Assembly: GCF_947488715.1 (NCBI RefSeq)
Contig: NZ_CANLAG010000006.1
Coordinates: forward strand, 120,001 to 184,000
Direction: 5' to 3'
Length of the DNA stretch: 64,000 nucleotides
DNA from: an uncultured Tateyamaria sp.
GTDB lineage: Bacteria > Pseudomonadota > Alphaproteobacteria > Rhodobacterales > Rhodobacteraceae
Below, piece after piece: positions 18,389-27,003 of this stretch (the stretch's first letter is position 1; every line of letters starts with the position of its first letter). The notes beneath the pieces were generated by a model. The model worked only from the letters and a program-made list of their open reading frames with translations, was not told the origin of the DNA and did no database searches. The position numbers were made by a program, and so were the translations under genes.

Positions 18389-18871
18389 ATGCGTCTGCCC
18401 CTGATTATTGCCTGTCTTGTCACTGCGTCGCCCGCGTTGGCCGCATCCCTCACGGTCACGTTTCAGGATGGCGCGCCCAAGGACCGCTTTACAATTGTGC
18501 ATGACGGGTCCTGCGCTGCGGCGCCCACACACCTTGTGATTGATCTGGGAACCGCACCTGCGGGCCTGATCTTTGACACCACAGGTGCAGGTGCAGGGGT
18601 CGAGGTGTTTCAACCCCTCGAATGGGTTACCGGTTCGGCACGCACGTCTGCGGTGACGGATGGGGACACCGCCCTGACCCTGTCGCTGGACCGCATCGCG
18701 CCGGGCGAAACACTGGCCTTCACCATAGACATCGACGACACCACCAGCGCGCGGCAGATCACCGTGGACGGTTCTGAAATGGCTGGGGCCAGCCTGCGCA
18801 TGGCGGGAACTGAGGCGGTGTTTGACGCATCGGGTCGCGCCCGCATCGACTTGCCCGCCTGCACATCCTGA
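18389..18871 (+). CDS. Secreted protein of unknown function
   Basis: 160 residues. A clear Sec signal peptide (about 1-19, ending ALAAS) is followed by a beta-strand-rich mature domain with two cysteines (SCAAAP and the C-terminal PACTS), which could form a disulfide joining both ends. The stretch DLGTAPAGLIFDTTGAGAGV resembles repeated beta segments in proteins called aggregation factor core, but the match is only by eye. It converges with the iron-type permease, with 8 bases between the genes. Confidence 0.75.
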   Translation: MRLPLIIACLVTASPALAASLTVTFQDGAPKDRFTIVHDGSCAAAPTHLVIDLGTAPAGLIFDTTGAGAGVEVFQPLEWVTGSARTSAVTDGDTALTLSLDRIAPGETLAFTIDIDDTTSARQITVDGSEMAGASLRMAGTEAVFDASGRARIDLPACTS

Positions 18872-18879
18872 GCGGGCCG

Positions 18880-20541
18880 CTAGCGCCGGCCCACCTGCCG
18901 GCAAATCAACACCACCGGCAACAACCCCACGGCCACGATCACAAGGCTTGGCACGGCCGCGCCGTCGAGACGTTCGTCTGAGGCAAGGCGGTACGCCTGC
19001 ACGGCCAGTGTGTCGAAGTTGAAGGGCCGCATGATGAGGGTCGCGGGTAGCTCTTTCATCACGTCTACAAAGACGATGAGCAAGGCAGTCAGCAGGCTGG
19101 GTGTCAGGATTGGCAGGTGGATGCGCCGCAGCGTGGCAAACGGCCCTTTGCCCAAAGACCGGCTGGCGGCGTCCATATTGGCGTGGACGAGGGCCTGGCC
19201 ACCCTCGTAGGCCCCAAGCGCCGCCGCAAGGAACCGCACCATATAGGCAAAGACCAACAGCCAGATGGACCCGGTGATCAGCAGGCCCGTCGAGATGTCG
19301 AATGTCGCCCGCATCCATGCGTCCAGCGCGTTATCAAAGGCCGCGAACGGCACAAGAAGACCCACAGCTATGACGCCACCCGGCACCGCATAGCCCAGAC
19401 GCGCCGCATAGGTCGCAGTCGCAGACGCGCGCCCCGGCCTTGTGCGTTGGTAGTACCCCAAAAGGATCGCTGCCCCGAGGGTCAGCACCGCCGCCGTTGC
19501 CGCCAGGGTCAGCGAGTTGCGCACAAAACCCAGATAGCGTTGGCTCAGCAGATCCTGTTCGGACCCGAGGCCCAGGTTGAACAACGCAATAACCGGCACC
19601 ACGGCCCCAAAAAGCACCGGTAGACCACAGAGCGCCGCCGCGCCTGCCGCCTGCCACCCTGCAAGAACCAGGGGGGGGTGATGTTTCTGGCCGCGGCTGG
19701 GGTCGTGATACTTGGCCCGCCCCCGCTGCGCGCGCTCCAGCATGGCCAGCAGCAGGGCAAAGGACAGCAGGCACAGCGCCAGTTGCGCAGCACCCGCCCG
19801 GTCAGCGAGGGAGAACCAGCTCGTGTAAATGCCGGTGGCAAATGTCTGGACACCGAAATAGGCAACCGTGCCAAAATCCGCGATGGTCTCCATCACTGCG
19901 AGCAGCACGCCCGCCGCAATGGCAGGTCGCGCCAGCGGCAGGCTGACCCGCCAAAACGCCACAATCGGGCGTGATCCCAGCGCCCGCGCCGCCATAAAGG
20001 TCGAGCCGCTTTGCTGTAGAAAGGACGCTCGCGCCAGCAAGTAGACATAGGGATAAAGCACAAGCACCAGCATCGTCGCGGCCCCGCCAAGGCTGCGGAT
20101 TTCGGGGAACCAATAGTCGCGCGGCCCCCACCCCATCATCGCGCGCAGGGTGGTTTGCACGATGCCCGGATGGTCCAGAATATGGGTGTAGGCATAGGCC
20201 AGCACGTAGGCCGGAAAGGCCAGCGGCAGGACCAGCGCAATCTCGAACAAGCGCACGCCGGGAAACCGCGTCATTGTCACCAGCCACGCCGCACCGACCC
20301 CAACGGCCAAGGTACCCGCCGACACCAACAGCACCAACAGCACGGTGTTGCCTGCGTAGCGTGCCAGCACACTGCCAAGCAGGTGAGACAGAGTATCTGT
20401 CCCGCCGGTCAGTGCGGCAATCGCCACGGCAATCATCGGCAGCAAGCAGACCGCCGCAATGGACCAGCCCAACACCGACAGCAGGCGCGGCGCCGTACGG
20501 GCGGGTCGGTTGGATACAAAGGGAAAAAGGGTCAGGGCCAC
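18880..20541 (-). CDS. Fe(III)-type ABC transporter permease, two fused membrane domains
   Basis: 553 residues with about twelve membrane segments in two repeated permease domains, the FbpB/SfuB layout for ferric-ion import. Both cytoplasmic EAA loops are visible: PLARPAIAAGVLLAVMETIA in the first half and HLPILTPSLLTALLIVFVDV, followed by MKELPATLI, in the second. Such a permease normally works with a periplasmic iron-binding protein and an ATPase, but neither is adjacent on either side, so the partners must be encoded elsewhere. It lies 76 bases upstream of the PaaK-like gene stop and is probably a separate transcript. The start codon is an ATG at 20541. Confidence 0.88.
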   Translation of the reverse strand: MALTLFPFVSNRPARTAPRLLSVLGWSIAAVCLLPMIAVAIAALTGGTDTLSHLLGSVLARYAGNTVLLVLLVSAGTLAVGVGAAWLVTMTRFPGVRLFEIALVLPLAFPAYVLAYAYTHILDHPGIVQTTLRAMMGWGPRDYWFPEIRSLGGAATMLVLVLYPYVYLLARASFLQQSGSTFMAARALGSRPIVAFWRVSLPLARPAIAAGVLLAVMETIADFGTVAYFGVQTFATGIYTSWFSLADRAGAAQLALCLLSFALLLAMLERAQRGRAKYHDPSRGQKHHPPLVLAGWQAAGAAALCGLPVLFGAVVPVIALFNLGLGSEQDLLSQRYLGFVRNSLTLAATAAVLTLGAAILLGYYQRTRPGRASATATYAARLGYAVPGGVIAVGLLVPFAAFDNALDAWMRATFDISTGLLITGSIWLLVFAYMVRFLAAALGAYEGGQALVHANMDAASRSLGKGPFATLRRIHLPILTPSLLTALLIVFVDVMKELPATLIMRPFNFDTLAVQAYRLASDERLDGAAVPSLVIVAVGLLPVVLICRQVGRR

Positions 20542-20617
20542 GGGCGCGCCTATGTCTCGGGTTGCGCCGTTATCTTACGTTTTTGATCGGGTTTCCAGCC
20601 CCAGCCGCGACTGCGCC

Positions 20618-21823
20618 TCAATCGTAACTGCGCTGGTCTTCGATCACCAAACCGTCGCGCGGCAGGCTGCCGGGTGCGTGCAATTCCACAGCGCCTTTCA
20701 GCTTGAGTGTTGCAGCCACGCTGTCGGCATAGGCCCCGGCGTCTCCTCCGGCGGTTTCGATCTGCACGGTCATGGCATCCTGTTGCCCATCGCGGCGGGC
20801 AATCACGCGGGCGCGCGTCACCTCATCATGGCGTGCGACCAGTGCCGCGACCTGCTCGGGCCGTACAAACATGCCCTTGATCTTGGTTGTCTGATCCGCG
20901 CGGCCCATCCAACCCTTGATGCGCATGTTGGTGCGCCCGCATGGGCTGTGGCCCGGCATGACGGCGCTCATGTCACCCGTGGCAAAGCGGATCAGCGGAT
21001 AGTCCGGGTTCAACGAGGTGACCACGACCTCGCCCACGTCACCGGGTGCAACCGGGTCGCCCGTGCCGGGGGTCACAATCTCGACCACCACGCCTTCGTC
21101 CACGATCATCCCTTCCATGGCCGGGGATTCGTAGGCGATGTTGCCCAAATCGGCCGTGGCGTAGGACTGCATACAGCTGATGCCACGGTCCGCGTATTCC
21201 TGCCGCAAGGATGGAAAGAGCGCGCCGCCCCCGACGGCTGCCTTGCTGATGGAGAGAGGCACGCCCATCTCGTCCGCCTTGTCGAGGATCACCTTGAGGT
21301 AATCCGGTGTGCCCGCATAGGCCGTGCTGCCCACATCCCGCGCGGCAGTCACCTGCAACTCGGTCTGGCCAGTGCCCGCAGGCAGCACAGTGGCGCCAAC
21401 CGCCCGCGCACCGCTTTCAAAGATCATACCCGCCGGCGTCAGGTGATAGCCAAAGCAGTTCTGCACCACATCGCCTGGACCAAAGCCCGCCGCGTGCAGA
21501 AACCGTCCCATCCGCCACCAGTCATGGCTGATCCCACCGGGCTCATAGATCGGGCCAGGCGACTGGAATACGTGGGCAACATTCGCCACCGGCAGCCCGC
21601 CAAAGGGTGGCTTCTCGGCCTGCCACTTGGCCAATTCGGATTTCCGCAACACCGGCAAATGCGCCAGATCTTCGAGATACTTCAGCTTGCCAATGTCCGG
21701 CAGGCACGAACCATCCGCATGGGCAACGCGGGTCAGTTGCGCATTCACCGCCTCCAGTTGTGCAGCATGGCGCGCATCGCTCGAACGCGTTTCGAGATCG
21801 TCATAATATACCTTGTCCAGCAT
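20618..21823 (-). CDS. Phenylacetate-CoA ligase-like AMP-forming enzyme (PaaK family)
   Basis: 401 residues, the length and layout of PaaK: an N-terminal helical part, an adenylation core and a small C-terminal domain. Visible are GISHDWWRMGRFLHAAG, the TPDYLK stretch, YATADLGNIAYES in place of the usual YGxTE-type motif, and DQTTKIKGMFVRPEQV before the C-terminal domain. The glycine/serine-rich P-loop is degenerate (FQSPGPIYEPGG). It would activate an aromatic or other carboxylic acid as CoA thioester. It is the last gene of the liv-type operon, 3 bases after the previous stop, so its substrate is probably what the transporter brings in. Confidence 0.82.
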   Translation of the reverse strand: MLDKVYYDDLETRSSDARHAAQLEAVNAQLTRVAHADGSCLPDIGKLKYLEDLAHLPVLRKSELAKWQAEKPPFGGLPVANVAHVFQSPGPIYEPGGISHDWWRMGRFLHAAGFGPGDVVQNCFGYHLTPAGMIFESGARAVGATVLPAGTGQTELQVTAARDVGSTAYAGTPDYLKVILDKADEMGVPLSISKAAVGGGALFPSLRQEYADRGISCMQSYATADLGNIAYESPAMEGMIVDEGVVVEIVTPGTGDPVAPGDVGEVVVTSLNPDYPLIRFATGDMSAVMPGHSPCGRTNMRIKGWMGRADQTTKIKGMFVRPEQVAALVARHDEVTRARVIARRDGQQDAMTVQIETAGGDAGAYADSVAATLKLKGAVELHAPGSLPRDGLVIEDQRSYD

Positions 21824-21826
21824 TGC

Positions 21827-22114
21827 TCACACCGCCCTGATCTGTTGCGGACCTTTGACATCGAGGCGCTCGATCTCGCCACGCACTTCCATTTCCAACT
21901 TTACGGTCACCACGTGCCATCCCAGCTTGCCCAGCCGGTCCAGCGTGTCCGCATCCAGCCGGTCCGCGACAGCCGCGTTTAAATCCGCATATCGAATTGG
22001 TCCGTCCTTGAGCGTGTCCAATATGGCGGCACGCACAGCTTCGAACTTCCAGGCAGGAATACGCGTTTCACCGGTCCGCCCTTCGGCGGGTGTGCGACAG
22101 GCGACCTTTTCCAT
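21827..22114 (-). CDS. Small winged-helix-like protein (resembles DUF6958)
   Basis: 95 residues, no signal or membrane segment. The pattern is compact and helical (IPAWKFEAVRAAILDTLKDG, then ADLNAAVADRL, then LGWHVVTVKLEMEVRGEIER), which looks like a winged-helix fold and resembles DUF6958 by eye. The start codon shares one base with the livF stop (TGATG), and the stop is 3 bases before the PaaK-like gene, so it is translated as part of the operon. It may be a small regulator or adaptor, but the function is not known. Confidence 0.75.
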   Translation of the reverse strand: MEKVACRTPAEGRTGETRIPAWKFEAVRAAILDTLKDGPIRYADLNAAVADRLDADTLDRLGKLGWHVVTVKLEMEVRGEIERLDVKGPQQIRAV

Positions 22115-22938
22115 CAGCTCAGCCAGCGTTTGCGGCGGCGATAGGACCGTACATCGCGGAACGACTTGCGGCCGTCATCGGACATGCCCAGGTAGAATTC
22201 CTTTACGTCCGGGTTCTCGCGCAGCTCTGCGGCAGGCCCGTCCATGACGACGCGACCGGACTCGAGGATGTAGCCGTAGTGCGCAAACCGCAGCGCAACA
22301 TTGGTGTTCTGCTCGGCCAAAAGGAACGTCACGCCCTCGTTCTCGTTCACCGACTTCACGATCTCAAAAATCTGCTCAACCAGTTGCGGCGCGAGCCCCA
22401 TGCTCGGCTCATCCAGCAAAATCGTCTCGGGCCGCGACATCAACGCCCGACCAATGGCGCACATCTGCTGCTCACCGCCCGAGGTATATCCCGCCTGTGA
22501 CTTCCGGCGCTCGCGCAACCGGGGAAAGTAGTCATAGACCATCTCAAGGTCAGCCGCGATTGCACCTTTGCCATCACCGCGCGTATAGGCGCCGGTCATC
22601 AGGTTTTCCTCGACGGTCAGGTGCTCGAAACAGTGACGGCCTTCCATCACCTGCACGACGCCCCGCTTGACCAGGTCCGCCGGATCCGCATGTGCGGTGT
22701 CCTGACCACGGTACAGGATGGACCCCTTGGTCACCTCGCCGCGCTCGCTGGCAAGCAGGCCAGAGATCGACTTCAACGTCGTTGTCTTGCCCGCTCCGTT
22801 GCCACCCAGCAAAGCTGTGATACCGCCCTTGGGCACCTTCAGGCTGACACCTTTCAGCACGAGGATCACGTGATTGTAGATCACCTCGATATTGTTGACC
22901 TCCAAAACGGTCTCGGTCTGTGCCTGACTATCCAGCAT
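22114..22938 (-). CDS. livF: Branched-chain-type ABC transporter ATP-binding protein (LivF family)
   Basis: 274 residues. Walker A GGNGAGKTT, signature SGGEQQ, Walker B ILLDEPSMGLAP and the H-loop region (here LLAEQNT) follow the LivF pattern. It is longer than E. coli LivF by some 35 residues at the C-terminus, ending in a basic tail (SYRRRKRW). It pairs with LivG to drive import of amino acids or, in many proteobacteria, aromatic acids. It lies in the minus-strand transporter operon downstream of the binding protein, after a long hairpin. Confidence 0.93.
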   Translation of the reverse strand: MLDSQAQTETVLEVNNIEVIYNHVILVLKGVSLKVPKGGITALLGGNGAGKTTTLKSISGLLASERGEVTKGSILYRGQDTAHADPADLVKRGVVQVMEGRHCFEHLTVEENLMTGAYTRGDGKGAIAADLEMVYDYFPRLRERRKSQAGYTSGGEQQMCAIGRALMSRPETILLDEPSMGLAPQLVEQIFEIVKSVNENEGVTFLLAEQNTNVALRFAHYGYILESGRVVMDGPAAELRENPDVKEFYLGMSDDGRKSFRDVRSYRRRKRWLS

Positions 22939-22946
22939 GGGCCACC

Positions 22947-22967
22947 TTCATTGTTCCAAAAATATGC
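22947..22967 (+). repeat. Dispersed 21-22 bp motif, copy 1
   Basis: TTCATTGTTCC followed by AAA and AATATGC. It lies just upstream of livF, next to the hairpin at 22971-23002. The same motif is found at 40484-40505 and, inverted, at 53800-53821. Confidence 0.7.
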
Positions 22968-22970
22968 AAT

Positions 22971-23002
22971 TCCCCGGCGGCAACAGGTGCTGCCGCCGGG
23001 GA
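22971..23002 (-). promoter_or_regulatory. Long intercistronic hairpin between the binding-protein gene and livF
   Basis: Perfect 12-bp GC-rich stem TCCCCGGCGGCA/TGCCGCCGGGGA with an 8-base loop, 8 bases after the binding-protein stop. There is no T tract on the downstream side, so it is more likely a 3'-end stabiliser or partial attenuator than a full terminator. It would raise the level of the binding protein relative to the ATPase. Confidence 0.65.
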
Positions 23003-23010
23003 AAAAGGGC

Positions 23011-24288
23011 TTAGTTACAGCTCGCTTCGATGCCGTTCTCGCTGGCATAGGATCCGCTGTCCGCGTCGATCAGAGGCTGGATGACATCCATGTCCGTCGC
23101 TGCAAACTCAGAGATCAGCGACCACGTGCCCGCAGACGCATCCCATTGGGTCATGCCAATCAGGCCCGGACCACCGTGGTTGCCGCACGACACCTTGAAT
23201 GACGGACCAAAGCCCGGCAGACCCAGGTCGGTCATCTTGGCTTCGGTGATCTCCAGCGCTTCCATGCCGTCGCGCATCATCGCAGGCGTGATTTCGGCCA
23301 CACCGTGGATGACTTGCGCCGTTTTGGCCGCTTCGGCTGCCAACATCGCCGCATAGAGACCCCGGTTGTACAGGACCGTACCCACTTGATCGCCGGCACC
23401 CGCTGCTTTGCCCGCATCGACAACGTATTTCTGGATGTCGTCAAACACAGGGAAGTCGCTGCCCACACCGTGGAACGTCAGCGCCTTGTAGCCATTGGCC
23501 GCGTCACCCGCTGGCAGCACGTCGTTTTCAGACCCGGACCACCAGATGCCGATGAAGTTTTCCATCGGATAACGGATGTTCGCCGCTTCCTGGATCGCCA
23601 CCTGGTTCATCACACCCCAGCCATACATGATGACATTGTCGGGACGCTCGCGACGGATTTGCAGCCACTGCGATTTCTGCTCTTGGCCGGGGTGATCCAC
23701 AGCCACCAGCATCAGCTCGAAACCGTGCTTTTCCGACAGCTCTTCGAGCGTGCGGATCGGTTCCTTGCCATAGGCAGAGTTGTGATAGACGAGCGCGATC
23801 TTCTTGCCCGAAATGTCGCCCTGGCTCATCAGATAGTTGATGGCACCAGACGCCCCGTTCCAGTAGTTGGCGGGGTAGTTGAACGTGTGGCTGAACACTT
23901 CACCATTTGCGGCAGAGGTCCGGCCATAGCCCATGGTGTGCATGGGAATGTTGTCAGCAGTGGTCTTGGGGATCAGCTGATAGGTGATACCGGTCGACAG
24001 CGGTTGATAGACGAGGCTGCCCTCACCCTTGGTCGATTCGTAGCATTCCACACCTTTCTCGGTGTTGTAGCCCGTCTCGCATTCCAGCACCCGTGCTGCA
24101 ACGCCGCCGATGCCGCCATCGCGCTCGTTCAGCAGGGTAAAGTAATCCGCATAGCCATCCGCAAACGGGATACCACCTGCCGCATATGGGCCGGTGCGAT
24201 AGCTCAGCGACGGGAACACGAGGTCCGCCATCACCGGGCTTGCCGCCATCAGGCCCGCGACGGCCATGGTTCCTAGTTTCATCTTCAT
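23011..24288 (-). CDS. Periplasmic substrate-binding protein, branched-chain-type ABC transporter
   Basis: 425 residues. The Sec signal peptide is about residues 1-21 (KMKLGTMAVAGLMAASPVMA), followed by a type I periplasmic binding protein fold (Peripla_BP_6). It captures the substrate outside the membrane and passes it to the LivH/LivM channel. The subfamily is the long one often found beside acyl-CoA ligases, where ligands are aromatic or fatty acids rather than leucine. Two cysteine pairs are visible (CETG/CYES near residues 95-110 and CGNHGG/SCN near the C-terminus) and may form disulfides. The ATG at 24288 has GGAGGAATTACC immediately upstream. Confidence 0.92.
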   Translation of the reverse strand: MKMKLGTMAVAGLMAASPVMADLVFPSLSYRTGPYAAGGIPFADGYADYFTLLNERDGGIGGVAARVLECETGYNTEKGVECYESTKGEGSLVYQPLSTGITYQLIPKTTADNIPMHTMGYGRTSAANGEVFSHTFNYPANYWNGASGAINYLMSQGDISGKKIALVYHNSAYGKEPIRTLEELSEKHGFELMLVAVDHPGQEQKSQWLQIRRERPDNVIMYGWGVMNQVAIQEAANIRYPMENFIGIWWSGSENDVLPAGDAANGYKALTFHGVGSDFPVFDDIQKYVVDAGKAAGAGDQVGTVLYNRGLYAAMLAAEAAKTAQVIHGVAEITPAMMRDGMEALEITEAKMTDLGLPGFGPSFKVSCGNHGGPGLIGMTQWDASAGTWSLISEFAATDMDVIQPLIDADSGSYASENGIEASCN

Positions 24289-24342
24289 CGGTAATTCCTC
24301 CCTAGTGGTTGTCCGATGTGAGGCCTTGCGGCCCATCCGTAG

Positions 24343-24360
24343 GGCGGGGTTGTCCCCGCC
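24343..24360. repeat. GC-rich hairpin between livM and the binding-protein gene
   Basis: Perfect 7-bp stem GGCGGGG/CCCCGCC with a TTGT loop and no T run, in the 91-base gap. It may be an RNA processing or stability element. Confidence 0.5.
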
Positions 24361-24379
24361 ATTCTTGGCGACCGCCCCG

Positions 24380-25456
24380 TCAGTGCGGGAACGGCCACAA
24401 TCTCAGTTTCTCCTTGGCCACGCGCCACAGCTGCGCCAGCCCGTGCGGCTCGAGGATCAGGAACATGATGATCAACCCGCCCACGATCACCAGTTGGAAA
24501 TGCGCCACGATATCCGTGGGCCACCCCATCAGGTCCACGCCCACAATCTTCAGCACCACAGGCAGCACCACCAGAAACGCAGATCCCGCGAAGGCGCCGA
24601 AAATGCTGCCCAGCCCGCCAATGATGATCATAAAGAGGACAAGGAATGATTTGTTGATCCCAAACACCTCGCCCACTTCGACCGCGCCAAGGTACACCGC
24701 AAAGAACAACGCCCCCGACACACCGACAAAAAACGAGGACACGGCAAATGCCGTCAGCTTGGCCCGCAGCGGGTTCACCCCGATGATCTCGGCCGCGATG
24801 TCCATGTCCCGAATCGCCATCCACTGCCGCCCCACGGACCCGCGGGTCAGGTTGCGCGCCAGGATGGCCGCCCCCACGGTAAAGACGAGGCAAAAGAGAT
24901 AGGTCGCCCAGGCTTCGGTGTTTGGCCCCGTGACTTCGATGCCGAACACGGTGCGCTCCGGCGCGTTGATCTGACCCGACGCTGAGTAGTTGTAGAACCA
25001 CGACACCTTGTTAAAGAGCCACACAAGAAAGAACTGCGCCGCAAGCGTCGCAACCGCCAGATAGAACCCTTTGATCCGCAACGACGGCAGGCCAAAGGCG
25101 GTCCCAACCAGCGCCGTGATTCCGCCCGCCAGAATGACGTGGAAAAAGATGCTCACATCCGGGAATGCCGTCATCAGCTTGTAACAGGCATAGGCCCCCA
25201 CCGCCATGAAACCGCCGGTGCCGAGGCTCACCTGACCACAATAACCGGTCAGAATGTTCAACCCGATGGCCGCGATGGCATAGATCAAAAAAGGCAGAAA
25301 GATCGAATTGACCAGATAATCCGTCATCACAAAGGGCATGATGATCGCGGCAATCAGCAACACCGCATAGTACCGATACCTGTCGAACCTGATCGGAAAT
25401 GTCTGGCTATCCTGCGGATAGGTCGTCGAAAAATCGCCCGCTTCACGATACAGCAT
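24380..25456 (-). CDS. livM: Branched-chain-type ABC transporter permease (LivM family)
   Basis: 358 residues, about ten membrane segments. The conserved NILTGYCGQVSLGTGGFMAV motif after the second segment and AAEIIGVNPLRAKLTAFAVS (the ATPase-contact loop) identify LivM. With LivH it forms the channel. The ATG at 25456 is chosen because AGGAGG lies 8 bases upstream. A TTG eight codons earlier overlaps that ribosome site and is unlikely. It is separated from livH by a small gene on the opposite strand. Confidence 0.92.
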   Translation of the reverse strand: MLYREAGDFSTTYPQDSQTFPIRFDRYRYYAVLLIAAIIMPFVMTDYLVNSIFLPFLIYAIAAIGLNILTGYCGQVSLGTGGFMAVGAYACYKLMTAFPDVSIFFHVILAGGITALVGTAFGLPSLRIKGFYLAVATLAAQFFLVWLFNKVSWFYNYSASGQINAPERTVFGIEVTGPNTEAWATYLFCLVFTVGAAILARNLTRGSVGRQWMAIRDMDIAAEIIGVNPLRAKLTAFAVSSFFVGVSGALFFAVYLGAVEVGEVFGINKSFLVLFMIIIGGLGSIFGAFAGSAFLVVLPVVLKIVGVDLMGWPTDIVAHFQLVIVGGLIIMFLILEPHGLAQLWRVAKEKLRLWPFPH

Positions 25457-25581
25457 CAGTGCTACCTCCTGTGACGACAAGACTTTCCGTCGCCTTAACC
25501 ATTCCTACGGGTTTTTCCGTTTCGCCACATTTCCCGCCCCGTTCCATGGCATTCTGGACATGGGAAAATGGAGTGGGATCT

Positions 25582-25908
25582 ATGACCGCGATACTTGACG
25601 ACATTCGTCGTCTCGAGACCGCGCATGCGCGGGGTAAAATCAATGCTGCAGAGCTGGCTGCTGCTAAGGCAGATCTGTTTGACGCAATACCGGACGTTAC
25701 CGAAACGGTGCGCGAACCAAAACCGCGCACTGAACCACGCAAACCGCCGTCCCGATTGGGACAGGCCCTGCTGCTGTGCGCCTTTGTGCTGACGCTCTGC
25801 GCAAGTGCGACGCTCTTTATCACCGGCGACCTCATGCTGACGGCCACAGTGTCAATCACCGTCCTTGCCGCCTTGACGGTGACCATGTTCCGACAGCTCG
25901 ACGGCTGA
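25582..25908 (+). CDS. Small membrane protein with a SHOCT-like N-terminus, antisense within the liv operon
   Basis: 108 residues on the plus strand between livM and livH. The first 33 residues (LDDIRRLETAHARGKINAAE...) resemble the SHOCT short helical domain that often tethers oligomers. Then comes a proline/lysine/arginine linker, and two hydrophobic segments (about 56-76 and 80-98) span the membrane. It splits the liv genes physically, so the minus-strand transcript would have to run through it in antisense. The ATG at 25582 follows GGAGTGGGATCT. The function is unknown. Confidence 0.72.
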   Translation: MTAILDDIRRLETAHARGKINAAELAAAKADLFDAIPDVTETVREPKPRTEPRKPPSRLGQALLLCAFVLTLCASATLFITGDLMLTATVSITVLAALTVTMFRQLDG

Positions 25909-25920
25909 GAAGGCGTCGGG

Positions 25921-25960
25921 CGGGTGGGTGTCGTGAGGCCACGCCTCACGCAGTCACCCG
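25921..25960. terminator. Nested inverted repeat between the SHOCT-like gene and livH
   Basis: Inner 8-bp stem CGTGAGGC/GCCTCACG with a CAC loop (25932-25950), enclosed by an outer CGGGTG/CACCCG pair. There is no T run. It sits exactly between two converging genes and is probably a bidirectional transcript end. Confidence 0.5.
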
Positions 25961-25968
25961 AGCGGCGA

Positions 25969-27000
25969 TCATACACGTTCAATGATCTTCTCCCCGAACA
26001 GGCCCTGCGGGCGGAACACGAGGAACACCAGCGCCAACACATAGGCAAACCAGTTCTCGGTCGCATTCATCGTAAAGCCAAAGAGCGCACCGGCCAGATC
26101 ACCCGAGGACATGAAGAACTCGAACAGCTTCTCGCCAACCCCAATGATCAACCCGCCGACAATCGCACCGGGGATCGAGGTAAACCCACCCAGCATCAGC
26201 ACCGGCAACGCCTTGAGCGCAATCAGGCTTAGCGAGAACTGCACACCGGACTTGGCGCCCCACATGATGCCCGCAACAAGGGCGACGAAACCCGCAACCG
26301 ACCACACCAGGATCCAGATGTAGTTCAGTGACACACCCACTGACAAAGCCGCCTGATGGTCATCGGCCACCGCACGCATCGCACGGCCCTGCTTGGTGTA
26401 TTGCGAAAACGCCACCAGAACGGCCACCAGCAGGATCGCAATGATCGTCGCTGTGATGTCCAGATTGTCGATAAAGAACCCGTAGCCAAAGATGTTGAAC
26501 GTCGCCTCGTCGATGGCCAGGTTGATGCCCTGTGGCAGGCAGGTGCCTTCGGCCAGACAAACATCCAACTTCTTGATCTCTGACCCCCACATCAGGTCCG
26601 CAACACCTTCGAGCAAATAGGCCAGACCGATGGTCGCCATGAACAGGATGATTGGCTCCTGCCCGACAAGAAAGCGAAAGATAAATCGCTGCACCGCCCA
26701 GGCGAGGCCAATCATCACCACAACCGTCAGAAGGATCGCGATGATGGAATGCACCTCCCAGCCAAAGTGGTGAATGTGCGTTCCGAACACTGCGTTGATC
26801 ATATGCGCAAACGGCACCTGCCCGGTCTGGATACCCACCAGCGTCATCGCCGCAAAGAGCGCCATGACCCCCTGCGCAAAGTTGAAAATGCCTGACGCCT
26901 TGAAGATCAGGACAAAGCCCAGCGCCACCAGCGCATACATCACACCGGCCATCAGCCCGTTCAGAAACACTTCCATGGCATAGATCAGTTGATCTGACAT
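25969..27000 (-). CDS. livH: Branched-chain-type ABC transporter permease (LivH family)
   Basis: 343 residues, about eight to ten membrane segments, with the LivH features FLNGLMAGVMYALVALGFVL at the N-terminus, FNFAQGVMALFAA, and the coupling loop QYTKQGRAMRAVADDHQAA. It forms the other half of the channel with LivM. A periplasmic insert near residues 140-165 carries two cysteines (DVCLAEGTCLP), unusual for LivH and possibly a disulfide in the oxidising periplasm. It starts 3 bases after the stop of a small exported protein, so it is translationally coupled. Confidence 0.92.
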   Translation of the reverse strand: MSDQLIYAMEVFLNGLMAGVMYALVALGFVLIFKASGIFNFAQGVMALFAAMTLVGIQTGQVPFAHMINAVFGTHIHHFGWEVHSIIAILLTVVVMIGLAWAVQRFIFRFLVGQEPIILFMATIGLAYLLEGVADLMWGSEIKKLDVCLAEGTCLPQGINLAIDEATFNIFGYGFFIDNLDITATIIAILLVAVLVAFSQYTKQGRAMRAVADDHQAALSVGVSLNYIWILVWSVAGFVALVAGIMWGAKSGVQFSLSLIALKALPVLMLGGFTSIPGAIVGGLIIGVGEKLFEFFMSSGDLAGALFGFTMNATENWFAYVLALVFLVFRPQGLFGEKIIERV

Positions 27001-27003
27001 GAT

